NCBI GenBank assembly: GCA_023957375.1
Contig: JAMLHB010000002.1
Location: forward strand, 248,001-312,000
Direction: 5' to 3'
Source: Flavobacteriales bacterium
Lineage (GTDB): Bacteria > Bacteroidota > Bacteroidia > Flavobacteriales_F > PHOS-HE28
Length of the DNA: 64,000 nucleotides
The notes below the pieces were generated by a model. The model made no database searches and was not told where the DNA came from. It worked only from the letters and a program-made list of their open reading frames with translations. Positions 24,292 to 34,388 of this stretch are shown in pieces; positions within the stretch are counted from its first letter, which is position 1, and every line of letters begins with the position of its first letter. Position numbers and translations under genes: made by a program.

Positions 24292-27200
24292 ATTGTGAAA
24301 GGCTTTCAGGTCAAGATCTTTGACGTGCTGTGATACCGGCTTTCCTTGCCAAGACATCAGTGCCGCAGTTGTGAAAGGCTTTCAGGTCAAGATCTTTGAC
24401 GTGCTGTGATACCTCGACGGCGTACTGGACCGGCCGGATGTGCGTTGTGAAAGGCTTTCAGGTCAAGATCTTTGACGTGCTGTGATACCAGCTGGCCTGC
24501 ATTCCAACGGTGCTGCGCAGTTGTGAAAGGCTTTCAGGTCAAGATCTTTGACGTGCTGTGATACCCTGAACTTCCACCGTGGCGGGTCGAACCCTGTTGT
24601 GAAAGGCTTTCAGGTCAAGATCTTTGACGTGCTGTGATACCATTTGGGGCCGCTACCCGTCGAGGGCAATAGTTGTGAAAGGCTTTCAGGTCAAGATCTT
24701 TGACGTGCTGTGATACCCATGCTGTTGGCACCGCCCAGCACACACCCGTTGTGAAAGGCTTTCAGGTCAAGATCTTTGACGTGCTGTGATACCAGGCTGC
24801 TGTCACAGCCGGGGAGTAGCTGCGTTGTGAAAGGCTTTCAGGTCAAGATCTTTGACGTGCTGTGATACCCTCTCCTTCAGGGGAGACGCGTCCACCTTGG
24901 TTGTGAAAGGCTTTCAGGTCAAGATCTTTGACGTGCTGTGATACCCATTGTAAAGGGGCCAAGGGGCATTGTCCGGTTGTGAAAGGCTTTCAGGTCAAGA
25001 TCTTTGACGTGCTGTGATACCCGCTCAGGTTGCCGCAGTTGTCCGAGGCGTGTTGTGAAAGGCTTTCAGGTCAAGATCTTTGACGTGCTGTGATACCCGC
25101 TGGGTGCGCAATCGTGGCCTTCGCCGCGTTGTGAAAGGCTTTCAGGTCAAGATCTTTGACGTGCTGTGATACCCGAGCGCGAGGGTCACGTGTGGCACCG
25201 CAAGTTGTGAAAGGCTTTCAGGTCAAGATCTTTGACGTGCTGTGATACCGCTTTCGGATGCGGCTGGATATGACGCTCAGTTGTGAAAGGCTTTCAGGTC
25301 AAGATCTTTGACGTGCTGTGATACCCTGCGCTGCGGTGTAGCGCAGGCTCAGGTCGTTGTGAAAGGCTTTCAGGTCAAGATCTTTGACGTGCTGTGATAC
25401 CCGGTGAATTCATGTTCCACCCGGCTCCACTGTTGTGAAAGGCTTTCAGGTCAAGATCTTTGACGTGCTGTGATACCCGCCGAAGAACTCGAACAGGACA
25501 TACTGCGGTTGTGAAAGGCTTTCAGGTCAAGATCTTTGACGTGCTGTGATACCGACGCCGAGGTGGTTGTTACTGTCCCCGTAGTTGTGAAAGGCTTTCA
25601 GGTCAAGATCTTTGACGTGCTGTGATACCGGCCGGTACGTCGGGCACGAACGACCGCAGGTTGTGAAAGGCTTTCAGGTCAAGATCTTTGACGTGCTGTG
25701 ATACCCGCACGGTGAACAGCACGCGGGCCAAGTGCGTTGTGAAAGGCTTTCAGGTCAAGATCTTTGACGTGCTGTGATACCTTGCTTCGGGTTTCGTGCT
25801 GCGGAAAATAGGTTGTGAAAGGCTTTCAGGTCAAGATCTTTGACGTGCTGTGATACCTATTGCTCATGCCCTCTGCGCTGTTCAGCAGTTGTGAAAGGCT
25901 TTCAGGTCAAGATCTTTGACGTGCTGTGATACCCCCACTTTGGTGCGCTGCATACGCCGGTGCGTTGTGAAAGGCTTTCAGGTCAAGATCTTTGACGTGC
26001 TGTGATACCCGCCAATGTCGCCTTTTCTTCGCTATATGTGTTGTGAAAGGCTTTCAGGTCAAGATCTTTGACGTGCTGTGATACCCCGACGTGTAGCCCA
26101 TCGCGTCCAGCAACCGTTGTGAAAGGCTTTCAGGTCAAGATCTTTGACGTGCTGTGATACCTGCCCACTTGCAGGTCATAAATGAGTCCGTGTTGTGAAA
26201 GGCTTTCAGGTCAAGATCTTTGACGTGCTGTGATACCCAACGGCGACGCACAGATCATCAAAGGCCTGTTGTGAAAGGCTTTCAGGTCAAGATCTTTGAC
26301 GTGCTGTGATACCGTTGCTGCGCCGCGCTGACGACATCATGGAGTTGTGAAAGGCTTTCAGGTCAAGATCTTTGACGTGCTGTGATACCCATCTCGTATA
26401 GTGGCACGGCGCAGACCGTGTTGTGAAAGGCTTTCAGGTCAAGATCTTTGACGTGCTGTGATACCAGAAAGTGCATATAAATCATCAATGTCCTGTTGTG
26501 AAAGGCTTTCAGGTCAAGATCTTTGACGTGCTGTGATACCGTGAACAGCAGCAACGACCTCACCATCGTGGTTGTGAAAGGCTTTCAGGTCAAGATCTTT
26601 GACGTGCTGTGATACCGGCGGTTGCCTTTTTTCTCGTAGGCCGCCCGTTGTGAAAGGCTTTCAGGTCAAGATCTTTGACGTGCTGTGATACCGCTGGACG
26701 AGGCGGCGCGCTGCCGCCTGCTGTTGTGAAAGGCTTTCAGGTCAAGATCTTTGACGTGCTGTGATACCATAGATCCAGCGCCTTTCCAATCAGTTTGTGT
26801 TGTGAAAGGCTTTCAGGTCAAGATCTTTGACGTGCTGTGATACCGTACGCGCCGCCGTATTCCCAAGTGCTCATGTTGTGAAAGGCTTTCAGGTCAAGAT
26901 CTTTGACGTGCTGTGATACCCCCTTGGTCCACGCCTGCCACCACCGCTGTGTTGTGAAAGGCTTTCAGGTCAAGATCTTTGACGTGCTGTGATACCTTCA
27001 GACATTATCGAGCCAGCGTTCAGCCCGTTGTGAAAGGCTTTCAGGTCAAGATCTTTGACGTGCTGTGATACCGGTCCACGTCCGTGCGCTGGCTGGCGGT
27101 GGGTTGTGAAAGGCTTTCAGGTCAAGATCTTTGACGTGCTGTGATACCCTGGACCGAAGCTCACGGCCACGCTCTCGGGTTGTGAAAGGCTTTCAGGTCA

Positions 27201-28816
27201 AGATCTTTGACGTGCTGTGATACCCACTTACCGTCCGGTTGGCAGCCATCAACCGTTGTGAAAGGCTTTCAGGTCAAGATCTTTGACGTGCTGTGATACC
27301 TCGACCGGCCGTTCTTGTGCCTCTTTCTGCGTTGTGAAAGGCTTTCAGGTCAAGATCTTTGACGTGCTGTGATACCCAGCAAGGGCACCTTACCGCCCCA
27401 TGTGGTGTTGTGAAAGGCTTTCAGGTCAAGATCTTTGACGTGCTGTGATACCGGACGCGCCGGGACAGACCGGCGGCAACTGGTTGTGAAAGGCTTTCAG
27501 GTCAAGATCTTTGACGTGCTGTGATACCCATACATCTATTGAGAAACCCCGCCCAGCGGTTGTGAAAGGCTTTCAGGTCAAGATCTTTGACGTGCTGTGA
27601 TACCCACCCAGGTATGTCGCAAAGCCGCCACCGTGTTGTGAAAGGCTTTCAGGTCAAGATCTTTGACGTGCTGTGATACCGCCACTCCCCGGCATGCACA
27701 TCAACTGAAGGTTGTGAAAGGCTTTCAGGTCAAGATCTTTGACGTGCTGTGATACCCCCCGCACTGAAGGCATTAGCGGCCAAAGCGTTGTGAAAGGCTT
27801 TCAGGTCAAGATCTTTGACGTGCTGTGATACCTTTCGGCAGCTCAGGTCCCATGTCCTATAGTTGTGAAAGGCTTTCAGGTCAAGATCTTTGACGTGCTG
27901 TGATACCCTTCGCCATCGTGGCACAAGGCAAGCGCTTGTTGTGAAAGGCTTTCAGGTCAAGATCTTTGACGTGCTGTGATACCCTCAAAAAGCCGTGAAA
28001 CCCGCTGTGGCTGTTGTGAAAGGCTTTCAGGTCAAGATCTTTGACGTGCTGTGATACCCGGCCACGTGGCGTACCGCCGAACTGTTCGTTGTGAAAGGCT
28101 TTCAGGTCAAGATCTTTGACGTGCTGTGATACCATTCGCGCTTGTTCGGCGTGCCGTCCGGCAGTTGTGAAAGGCTTTCAGGTCAAGATCTTTGACGTGC
28201 TGTGATACCCGAACTTCCATGTGCCTGCTTGGTTAGGGAGTTGTGAAAGGCTTTCAGGTCAAGATCTTTGACGTGCTGTGATACCCTCTCTTGCCACGGG
28301 AGGGCTCGTTCCTGGGTTGTGAAAGGCTTTCAGGTCAAGATCTTTGACGTGCTGTGATACCCCCCCGCAGGTGCGGACCAACCCGCAGGCAGTTGTGAAA
28401 GGCTTTCAGGTCAAGATCTTTGACGTGCTGTGATACCCCGGTCCGCATATTGCTCCGGCCTGGAGTGTTGTGAAAGGCTTTCAGGTCAAGATCTTTGACG
28501 TGCTGTGATACCGTACTGGGAGTCGCAGGGCCTCGTGCTGCAGTTGTGAAAGGCTTTCAGGTCAAGATCTTTGACGTGCTGTGATACCATGCTTGATGGA
28601 TCGCATTTCATCAATCGAGTTGTGAAAGGCTTTCAGGTCAAGATCTTTGACGTGCTGTGATACCGCATCGCACACGCCAGCCTCTGCATCGGCAGTTGTG
28701 AAAGGCTTTCAGGTCAAGATCTTTGACGTGCTGTGATACCGGATCTGTTCGGCGGCATCGGGTCCGCCTTGTTGTGAAAGGCTTTCAGGTCAAGATCTTT
28801 GACGTGCTGTGATACC
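24292..28816 (+). CRISPR. Type II-C CRISPR array, 60 repeats and 59 spacers
   Basis: Sixty copies of a 46-nt repeat (begins GTTGTGAAAGGCTTTCAGG, ends GACGTGCTGTGATACC) alternate with spacers of mostly 30 nt, giving a 76-nt period. The total length implies five spacer bases fewer than 59 x 30. All repeats appear identical except that the first starts with A instead of G. The strand is set by the tracrRNA anti-repeat, which pairs with the repeat 5' end when the array is read on the plus strand, opposite to the cas genes. Each repeat contains TTG at positions 2-4, 19 nt, then GATCTTTG at 24-31, a Bacteroidetes-type promoter pattern. Repeats of 46-48 nt are usual for Bacteroidota II-C systems. 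Confidence 0.98.
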
Positions 28817-28957
28817 ACAGGTCTCTTGAACCGCTACAGCCACGCGGTTTCAGGGCTGCCGACCCGGTGATAAAAAGGCACAGCGGCGAAGGCCCTCCGG
28901 AACTCCGGAGGGCCTTTCGCATTTCTACCCAGCCGGTCATGATGCGGGCGGACACGC
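28817..28957. other. Region between array and cas2
   Basis: This 141-bp stretch holds no gene. It contains no A/T-rich leader, and includes the terminator hairpin listed separately. It could contain the integration-guiding sequence if new spacers are added at this end. Confidence 0.5.
28886..28920. terminator. Bidirectional terminator between cas2 and the array
   Basis: The arms GCGAAGGCCCTCCGG and CCGGAGGGCCTTTCGC pair with one bulge across a three-base loop. It can end the cas operon on the minus strand and array transcripts on the plus strand. Confidence 0.75.
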
Positions 28958-29290
28958 TCAGAACATTTCCAACTGCTGCGGGGTGTCCGGTGCCAGGGCC
29001 TTCTTCTTGCCTTCAAAGAATTGGATCATGCCGAACTGCTTGTCGGTGAGGGTGAAGATGATCACCTCGCCCGCTGGGGGAAGCAGACCCTTCACCCGGC
29101 GAATGTGGACCTCGGCATTCTCAGCGCTGTTGCAATGGCGCACGTAGATGCTGAATTGCATCATGGTGAAGCCGTCCTCTTTGATTTGTTTGCGGAAACG
29201 GGCATAGTTGCGCCGGTCCTTGGTGGTGGCGGTGGGCAGGTCGAAAAAGACAAAGACCCACATGATCCGGTATTCATCCAAACGCCCCAT
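28958..29290 (-). CDS. cas2: CRISPR-associated endoribonuclease/adaptation protein Cas2
   Basis: Cas2 forms the Cas1-Cas2 complex that inserts new spacers. The 110-residue protein has the ferredoxin-like fold with MWVFVFFDLPTATTKDRR (Asp17 at the family acidic position), FTMMQFSIYVRHC and EVIIFTLTDKQFGMIQFFEG. The start at 29290 (MGRLDEYRIMW) is preferred; an internal ATG at 29263 is possible. It lies 10 bp after cas1 in the cas9-cas1-cas2 operon and is followed by a terminator and the array. Confidence 0.95.
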   Translation of the reverse strand: MGRLDEYRIMWVFVFFDLPTATTKDRRNYARFRKQIKEDGFTMMQFSIYVRHCNSAENAEVHIRRVKGLLPPAGEVIIFTLTDKQFGMIQFFEGKKKALAPDTPQQLEMF

Positions 29291-29300
29291 GGGGCCATGA

Positions 29301-30206
29301 TCAGTGCCACTCCGGGTGGAGCAACTTGCGCTGCCCACCTTGAAAACTCTGTGCCAAGCTGGCGGTGGTTCGCTGAACGGCCACCAGCAAGGGGCTGCGC
29401 TGGCCATCGATCATTACATCCAGGGTCGGCACCTTCAGCAGTTGGCCCTTGATGGCCGTGTCCAATATCTCGGCATTCACGCGCTCCTGCACCACCAGTT
29501 TCAGCACAAGCTCATCCACAAAGGGCCGGTAAGGCTCCATGATATCATCCGCCAAGCAGTAGGCATTGTACTTGTTCCGGTGGTGGATGCCCAGCGTGGG
29601 CAAGAGCCCGCTGCCCACCAGCGACCGTGCCACCACAGCGCGCAGAATGGCGTAGCCGTAGTTGAGCAAGTTGTTCGGCGGCTCCCCATGTCGGTGCCGG
29701 GTGAACTTCAGGTGCGCAGGGAACAGGAATCGCCAGTAGTGCGCGGCACCCCGGGCCTCCAGGTTGTCCGGATCTCCGCTGCGGACCTGCTTCGCATGTT
29801 CGCGCAATGCATCGCCGGGAATGCCGATCTGTTCCAGCATGGCCGCCTGGTTACGCAATTTGGCCTGCACCGTCTGCATCCACAGGTTCTTGCGCAAGGG
29901 CTCGCTGGCCGCTATCTGGTGCCGGAAGATCTCCGTCTGCACCGTGTGGCCGTCAAGGTTCAGCAGCATGCCCGTGGGCATGTGCTGCTCGTTGCAGGTG
30001 ATCACCGCCACATTGTTCTCCAGTAAAGCAGCCAGCAGCAGCTGGGTCACCACCACGCGCTCATGGTCCAGCAGCACCACGCCGATGTCCTCGATGGGCA
30101 CGGTTTTCTCGGGCAGGTCCAGGTCCTTGGGGTATTGCACCACCATTTGCTGCTCGCGCCGGCGCAAGGTGCAGGGACTGCCGATATGGATGGTGCGCTT
30201 GATCAC
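29301..30206 (-). CDS. cas1: CRISPR-associated endonuclease Cas1 (type II)
   Basis: Cas1 is the spacer integrase. The 301-residue protein has conserved catalytic positions: Glu150 in NLEARGAAHYW, His208 in GIHHRNKYNAYCLADD, and the acidic stretch D220-D221-I-M-E224 before PYRPFVDELV. The N-terminal beta domain includes VPIEDIGVVLLDHERVVV, typical of type II Cas1. The start codon is GTG at 30206 and overlaps the cas9 stop (GTGA), implying translational coupling. No csn2 or cas4 is present, which places the locus in II-C. Confidence 0.96.
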   Translation of the reverse strand: MIKRTIHIGSPCTLRRREQQMVVQYPKDLDLPEKTVPIEDIGVVLLDHERVVVTQLLLAALLENNVAVITCNEQHMPTGMLLNLDGHTVQTEIFRHQIAASEPLRKNLWMQTVQAKLRNQAAMLEQIGIPGDALREHAKQVRSGDPDNLEARGAAHYWRFLFPAHLKFTRHRHGEPPNNLLNYGYAILRAVVARSLVGSGLLPTLGIHHRNKYNAYCLADDIMEPYRPFVDELVLKLVVQERVNAEILDTAIKGQLLKVPTLDVMIDGQRSPLLVAVQRTTASLAQSFQGGQRKLLHPEWH

Positions 30207-33200
30207 GGAAATAGAGGGGTGACCTTGCCCAAGCGATCGACCCGGACAGGGATACAGACGGAGCTAATCTTGGTCCGTGGGTTGTCGCGGTCCTCAAATT
30301 CCGTGGGAAACTCTTGGGCTTTCTTGTCGAAGGTGACCGGGCTGGATAAGGGGCAAGGCAGGAAATAGAACTGTCCTGAGTTCTCACCACGCTGCGTCAT
30401 CTTGGTCATCTGCATAATCCGGTCGCCGACCACTTTGGTGCTGGTCCAGTTGATGGACCTCACATCTTCATCGGGTCTTGGCACATATACCACGTCGCCC
30501 TTCCGTAGCAGGAAGTGCTGGAAGCCTAGCCGTGCCTCGACCAGATCAAGTCCGTTCAGTTTTCGTTCCACGGCATCGAAGAAGGGGATCACTTCGAACT
30601 TGCGTTCACTGGTTTGTTCGTTTACGAACACGGCCAGGGCGTAGTTCTCGCCTTTTTCCACATGCAGTTTCCGGTTCGGGTCGTGGGGCCGCCTCATAGG
30701 AGTTCGCCCCTTGGCATTTCCAACCAAGAGGTCTTTCCCTCCCTTGTCCTTCCAGCAACGTACGTTATGAATCGGAACGCTTTGACCCTTATTGAACGCA
30801 TGCAAGGCTTCGTCCGTGAAGGCTGTTTTCGGGTTCGAGGCATATGCCTCGAAGTGCTTTCGCACACGTTCCTTGATTTTCACGTCGATGATCTTCTCGA
30901 TCCTCTTCAACACTTTCTCCTTGGTCATGTCTTGCCCGGAAGCAATTGATGCGAGTGCCACGATGGTGCTGTACTTGGGCACGAGCATGGTAAGCTCTTC
31001 CACGTGTTCATTCTTCGCGTTCACGAGCGGATCCTTCTTCAGTGCCTTCTTCATCTTCTCGATGTGCCCATCATACTTCGCCAGGTGATCGTGGAGCAAT
31101 TTCCGTTCATGCTCATGGGCGAGGAAACGTATGCGATAGTCGGGGTCGGACTTGTCCATAGGTCGCAATACGTGCAAGGCGCCCTCCTTGTCCATCACTT
31201 CGGCAAGACGTTTCAGCACGTCCTTCAGCGGCCACTTACGTTGCTCCCGCACTTCGCCCAAGGGCTGTTCATTGTGCAGCGGTCCGCGTACGGCGCGCAG
31301 ATTCCCCTTGGTCTGCTTCCTCCCCTTGTCACCCTTGCGCACTTCGCCGGTGGAGGGGTCGAGGTAGGCGGTGCGGTTACTGGCCTTGGTGAGCAGCCGC
31401 TGCCGGTTCTTGATGCTGGGAATGGTGCGCTCCAACTGGTCCCTCACTACGCGGCGCAGATCGGGGTGGGGCAGCGGGTACCAGGTGGGCCGCTTCAGGG
31501 CCTCCTTCTCTTCGTTGGTGAGGTTGAGTTGGTTCACGTTGCTGAGGCGCTGGATGTAGCCTTGGCGGGTGAGTGCTACGGTGAGCGCGTCCAGCGCATG
31601 GTGCCGGTGGTCGATGCGCTTGTCGTAACCCTCGATCCTGTACTGCACGTGGTTGCCGCCGTTGGTCCGGTGCAGCTCTTCAATGAGCTTACGGTCAAGG
31701 ATCCCTTCAAGGCGTTTGAAGCGGGGAATGAGGACTTCCTTGTACACCTCGTTCAACCCCCACTCGTTCTTGAGCGCATCGGTAACGATGCCGAGGGTGC
31801 TATGCACCGTGCAGATGGGTTGCAGCAGTTCGGTGAGCTTGGTGCCGATGTAGCGCGTTTCCTGCAACTGGCGGTTGATGAAGCTCTCGGGCACTTCCTC
31901 GGCCAGCAGGTACTTTTTCTTGGTGCGCCCCGCCTTCAGTTTGTTCACGCGGTCCACGTAGGTTTCCCATTCGCCGGGTCCCTTGCTTTTCATGTATGCG
32001 GCGGCGAGTTGCTTACCCTTGTCGGCATTGCATGGCCGGCACGCGATCACGCGGTTCTGGATGCTGTCGTCGTAGAACCGTGCGCGGGGTATGACGTGGT
32101 CCACATCGGTGTCGCGCGTGTCGAAAAGCTGGCCCTTCTGTATCGCTCCGCCGCAGTACATGCAGCGATGCTCCTGCTGTACCCATAACTCGTAGCGCTC
32201 GATGTCTTTCTTGCTGGGCTTCGGTCTGCTGAACTCGCCGCCCAGTATTTCCACCACTTTCTTGCGGTCTTTGTCGCGCTGGTTGTTGTTCTCGAAGGTG
32301 CGCTTGCGTTGGGCCTGGTTCTGCCGCAGTTCGCGGGCGAGCTCCACCCGCACGCTGGTGGGGCGGCCGTAGGTGGCCCAGATGTCGCGCATCAGCATGA
32401 GGGATTCGTTCACTACCTGTTCCACTACGGGGTTGCGCAGGAAGCCGCGCGAGAGGGTCTTGATCTGATCCGGCTTGTCGAATGGCTTGGCGATGGCCGC
32501 GCGATGGTCGCCGTATAGCACGGACGCGGCCAGCCAGTACGGGAGACCTTGGAAATGTTCCTTGGTGGAATATGCCCTCAATCGCGCGAACACCTCGTTG
32601 GGCAAGCGGTCGATCGCCTCGCCGTCGGCCACCTTGGCGATCACCTCTTCGATGCGGCGTTGGTCGCGCGGTGCGATGTTCTCCCACTTCCATGTGTGTC
32701 CGCAGGTCATCAGCGGTGTGATGCGCGAAGCGGCGCGCGCCGATACCGCACCGGTCTTGCGGTCGTAGCGGATCTTGGCGAGGGCGTCCACTTCTTCCTG
32801 CGGAATGCCGTCGATGGCCTTCAGCGCCATCTGGCGATGCTCCTCCATCGGGATGGAGTAGAGGATGTGCCAGATGCGGAAGAGCGTGGACTTGTCGATG
32901 TCTTTGGGCGTGGAGGCTTCCTGCAACAGCTTCCCCCACAAGGCGGACTTCTTCAGCCTTGCCCGCAGCGGGTCCAGCGTCTGGTGGCCGGGCAGGTTGG
33001 CGCGCAGGTTGTTCCCGAGCTCTTCCTTCTTGCGTCCGATGGCATCGAGCAACTTGTCCGTCTTCAATTCCTTGCTTTCGAGCAGGTGTTGCACCACGGC
33101 GATGCGCTCCGCAGCGGACAATTCACTTTCCTTGCCGTACCGGTCGATCAAGCGGATGTTGTTCACCTGCTGCCAGATGCGGAACAACTGGTAGATCGGG

Positions 33201-34303
33201 CTGCTCACGGGCATCACGGGCTTCCGGGGCTCGAAGCGGCACTGGCCTTTGCTCGATGCCTGGCTCTTCAGCGGCCGTTGGTAGTAGATCACGTAGTCCC
33301 GAATGAAGCTGCCAAGGTCCTTGCCCAGCCATTTGGCCTGTTCGGCCTTGTTGTTCGGGATCAGGTTTCTCACCACGGTATCGCGGAGCGTGTCGCTCCC
33401 CAGCTCGGCATGTTCACCTAACTGCCGTTTCCAAATAGCATCGAATTCCGCTTTGAATGTGTCCCGCAGCACAATCCGCTCACGGATGCGGTACAGCGGA
33501 TCGGCCTTCAGTTGCTGGTGGAAGAACTGGCCGGGCGTAAGGCGGCTTTCATCAATGGCTTGGTTGATGCTCTCCATGCCTTTGCGCCAATCGGTCTTCA
33601 AGGCCAGGCGGAACTCATGGGTGGTGCCCTTCTTTGTTTCCTTGGTGGTAATCTCCAGTTCCTGCTCGGAACCCTTCATCTCCATGATCCTAGCGATCGT
33701 GGACGTGCCGACGCGCCCATCAGCAAGCGTGACGAGATACTTCGGTTTCTTGCCCTTTTCGTCCTCCAATTCCACATTCTCAATGAAGACCATTTCGATG
33801 CTCTTGCCATCGTCCTTGCTTTCACCCGTGGGGGCAGCTCCGTCCTGCTCGTCCATCAAGTCGCCGATATCCTTGTAGCCCCGGCGCTGGTTCATGTGGT
33901 ACAGGATTCTGCCAAGCTCGGTAAGCGAGACAGGGTCTTCCACGGCCAAGGCACGTAGGCCATACAATTGCAGGCTGGTCTGTACCGGCGCATCCGGGCC
34001 AATTCGTTCGCCCAGCCCTTCCGGCCATGCCCCAATAAGTTTGAGCACCTGGATCAAATTTGAGCGGCGCAGTTTATAGCGTTGATGATTGCGGCGCATG
34101 CTGCGCTTCTGCCGCCGCACGGCGTTCTTAGTGATCTTGGCGCCCTGCTCGAATTCCTTCTTCTCATCGCCCATGGGAATGATCCGGCTGCCGATGCCGT
34201 GGATCCTTTCCAGCTTCTCGCCATCCATTTCCACCACAGCCCAGCCTACGCTGTTGCTTCCGACATCCAGGCCTACGACCAATTCATTTTCTTTTTGCAT
34301 CAT
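30203..34303 (-). CDS. cas9: Cas9 nuclease, type II-C
   Basis: RNA-guided DNA nuclease of 1366 residues, within the large Bacteroidota II-C group. RuvC-I is VVGLDVGSNSVGWAVV (Asp13). An arginine-rich bridge helix follows (RRQKRSMRRNHQRYKLRR). RuvC-II is VRVELARELRQNQ (Glu654). The HNH domain has DVDHVIPRARFYDDS (His736) and two Cys pairs, CMYC and CRPC, that probably bind zinc. RuvC-III is DHRHHALDALTVAL (His902, Asp905). All catalytic residues are present, so the enzyme is predicted to be active. The start is one of two adjacent ATGs (34303 or 34300); the longer GTG frame from 34342 is less likely. First gene of the cas operon, divergent from tracrRNA. Confidence 0.97.
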   Translation of the reverse strand: MMQKENELVVGLDVGSNSVGWAVVEMDGEKLERIHGIGSRIIPMGDEKKEFEQGAKITKNAVRRQKRSMRRNHQRYKLRRSNLIQVLKLIGAWPEGLGERIGPDAPVQTSLQLYGLRALAVEDPVSLTELGRILYHMNQRRGYKDIGDLMDEQDGAAPTGESKDDGKSIEMVFIENVELEDEKGKKPKYLVTLADGRVGTSTIARIMEMKGSEQELEITTKETKKGTTHEFRLALKTDWRKGMESINQAIDESRLTPGQFFHQQLKADPLYRIRERIVLRDTFKAEFDAIWKRQLGEHAELGSDTLRDTVVRNLIPNNKAEQAKWLGKDLGSFIRDYVIYYQRPLKSQASSKGQCRFEPRKPVMPVSSPIYQLFRIWQQVNNIRLIDRYGKESELSAAERIAVVQHLLESKELKTDKLLDAIGRKKEELGNNLRANLPGHQTLDPLRARLKKSALWGKLLQEASTPKDIDKSTLFRIWHILYSIPMEEHRQMALKAIDGIPQEEVDALAKIRYDRKTGAVSARAASRITPLMTCGHTWKWENIAPRDQRRIEEVIAKVADGEAIDRLPNEVFARLRAYSTKEHFQGLPYWLAASVLYGDHRAAIAKPFDKPDQIKTLSRGFLRNPVVEQVVNESLMLMRDIWATYGRPTSVRVELARELRQNQAQRKRTFENNNQRDKDRKKVVEILGGEFSRPKPSKKDIERYELWVQQEHRCMYCGGAIQKGQLFDTRDTDVDHVIPRARFYDDSIQNRVIACRPCNADKGKQLAAAYMKSKGPGEWETYVDRVNKLKAGRTKKKYLLAEEVPESFINRQLQETRYIGTKLTELLQPICTVHSTLGIVTDALKNEWGLNEVYKEVLIPRFKRLEGILDRKLIEELHRTNGGNHVQYRIEGYDKRIDHRHHALDALTVALTRQGYIQRLSNVNQLNLTNEEKEALKRPTWYPLPHPDLRRVVRDQLERTIPSIKNRQRLLTKASNRTAYLDPSTGEVRKGDKGRKQTKGNLRAVRGPLHNEQPLGEVREQRKWPLKDVLKRLAEVMDKEGALHVLRPMDKSDPDYRIRFLAHEHERKLLHDHLAKYDGHIEKMKKALKKDPLVNAKNEHVEELTMLVPKYSTIVALASIASGQDMTKEKVLKRIEKIIDVKIKERVRKHFEAYASNPKTAFTDEALHAFNKGQSVPIHNVRCWKDKGGKDLLVGNAKGRTPMRRPHDPNRKLHVEKGENYALAVFVNEQTSERKFEVIPFFDAVERKLNGLDLVEARLGFQHFLLRKGDVVYVPRPDEDVRSINWTSTKVVGDRIMQMTKMTQRGENSGQFYFLPCPLSSPVTFDKKAQEFPTEFEDRDNPRTKISSVCIPVRVDRLGKVTPLFP

Positions 34304-34376
34304 CTCTCGATCACTGTTTTTGCATTGTGGGACTGAAGGCACAAAATATGCCGAACCAGGAAAAGCAGGAATCTAC

Positions 34377-34384
34377 TATACTTG
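34377..34384 (+). promoter_or_regulatory. tracrRNA promoter -7 box (TATACTTG)
   Basis: TATACTTG differs from TAnnTTTG by one base. It ends 4 nt before the anti-repeat, so transcription would start at about 34389, exactly where the tracrRNA is expected to begin. No clear -33 element is visible. Confidence 0.6.
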
Positions 34385-34388
34385 CACC

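Noticed and set aside
26363..28135. Short minus-strand frames reading VSQHVKDLDLKAFHN repeatedly
   Set aside because: These are translations of the CRISPR repeat with spacers between, not proteins.
28817..28957. Possible A/T-rich CRISPR leader next to cas2
   Set aside because: The segment is not A/T-rich and is mostly a terminator hairpin. The leader is left undefined.
23344..34303. Other defence types near the CRISPR locus (retron, restriction-modification, BREX, CBASS)
   Set aside because: No reverse transcriptase, methyltransferase, nuclease or cyclase motifs other than Cas proteins, the PIN toxin and Fic were seen.
34304..34342. GTG-started extension of Cas9 by 13 codons
   Set aside because: The paired ATGs at 34300-34303 precede the RuvC-I strand by the usual short distance, and the extension has no similarity to Cas9 starts that I know.
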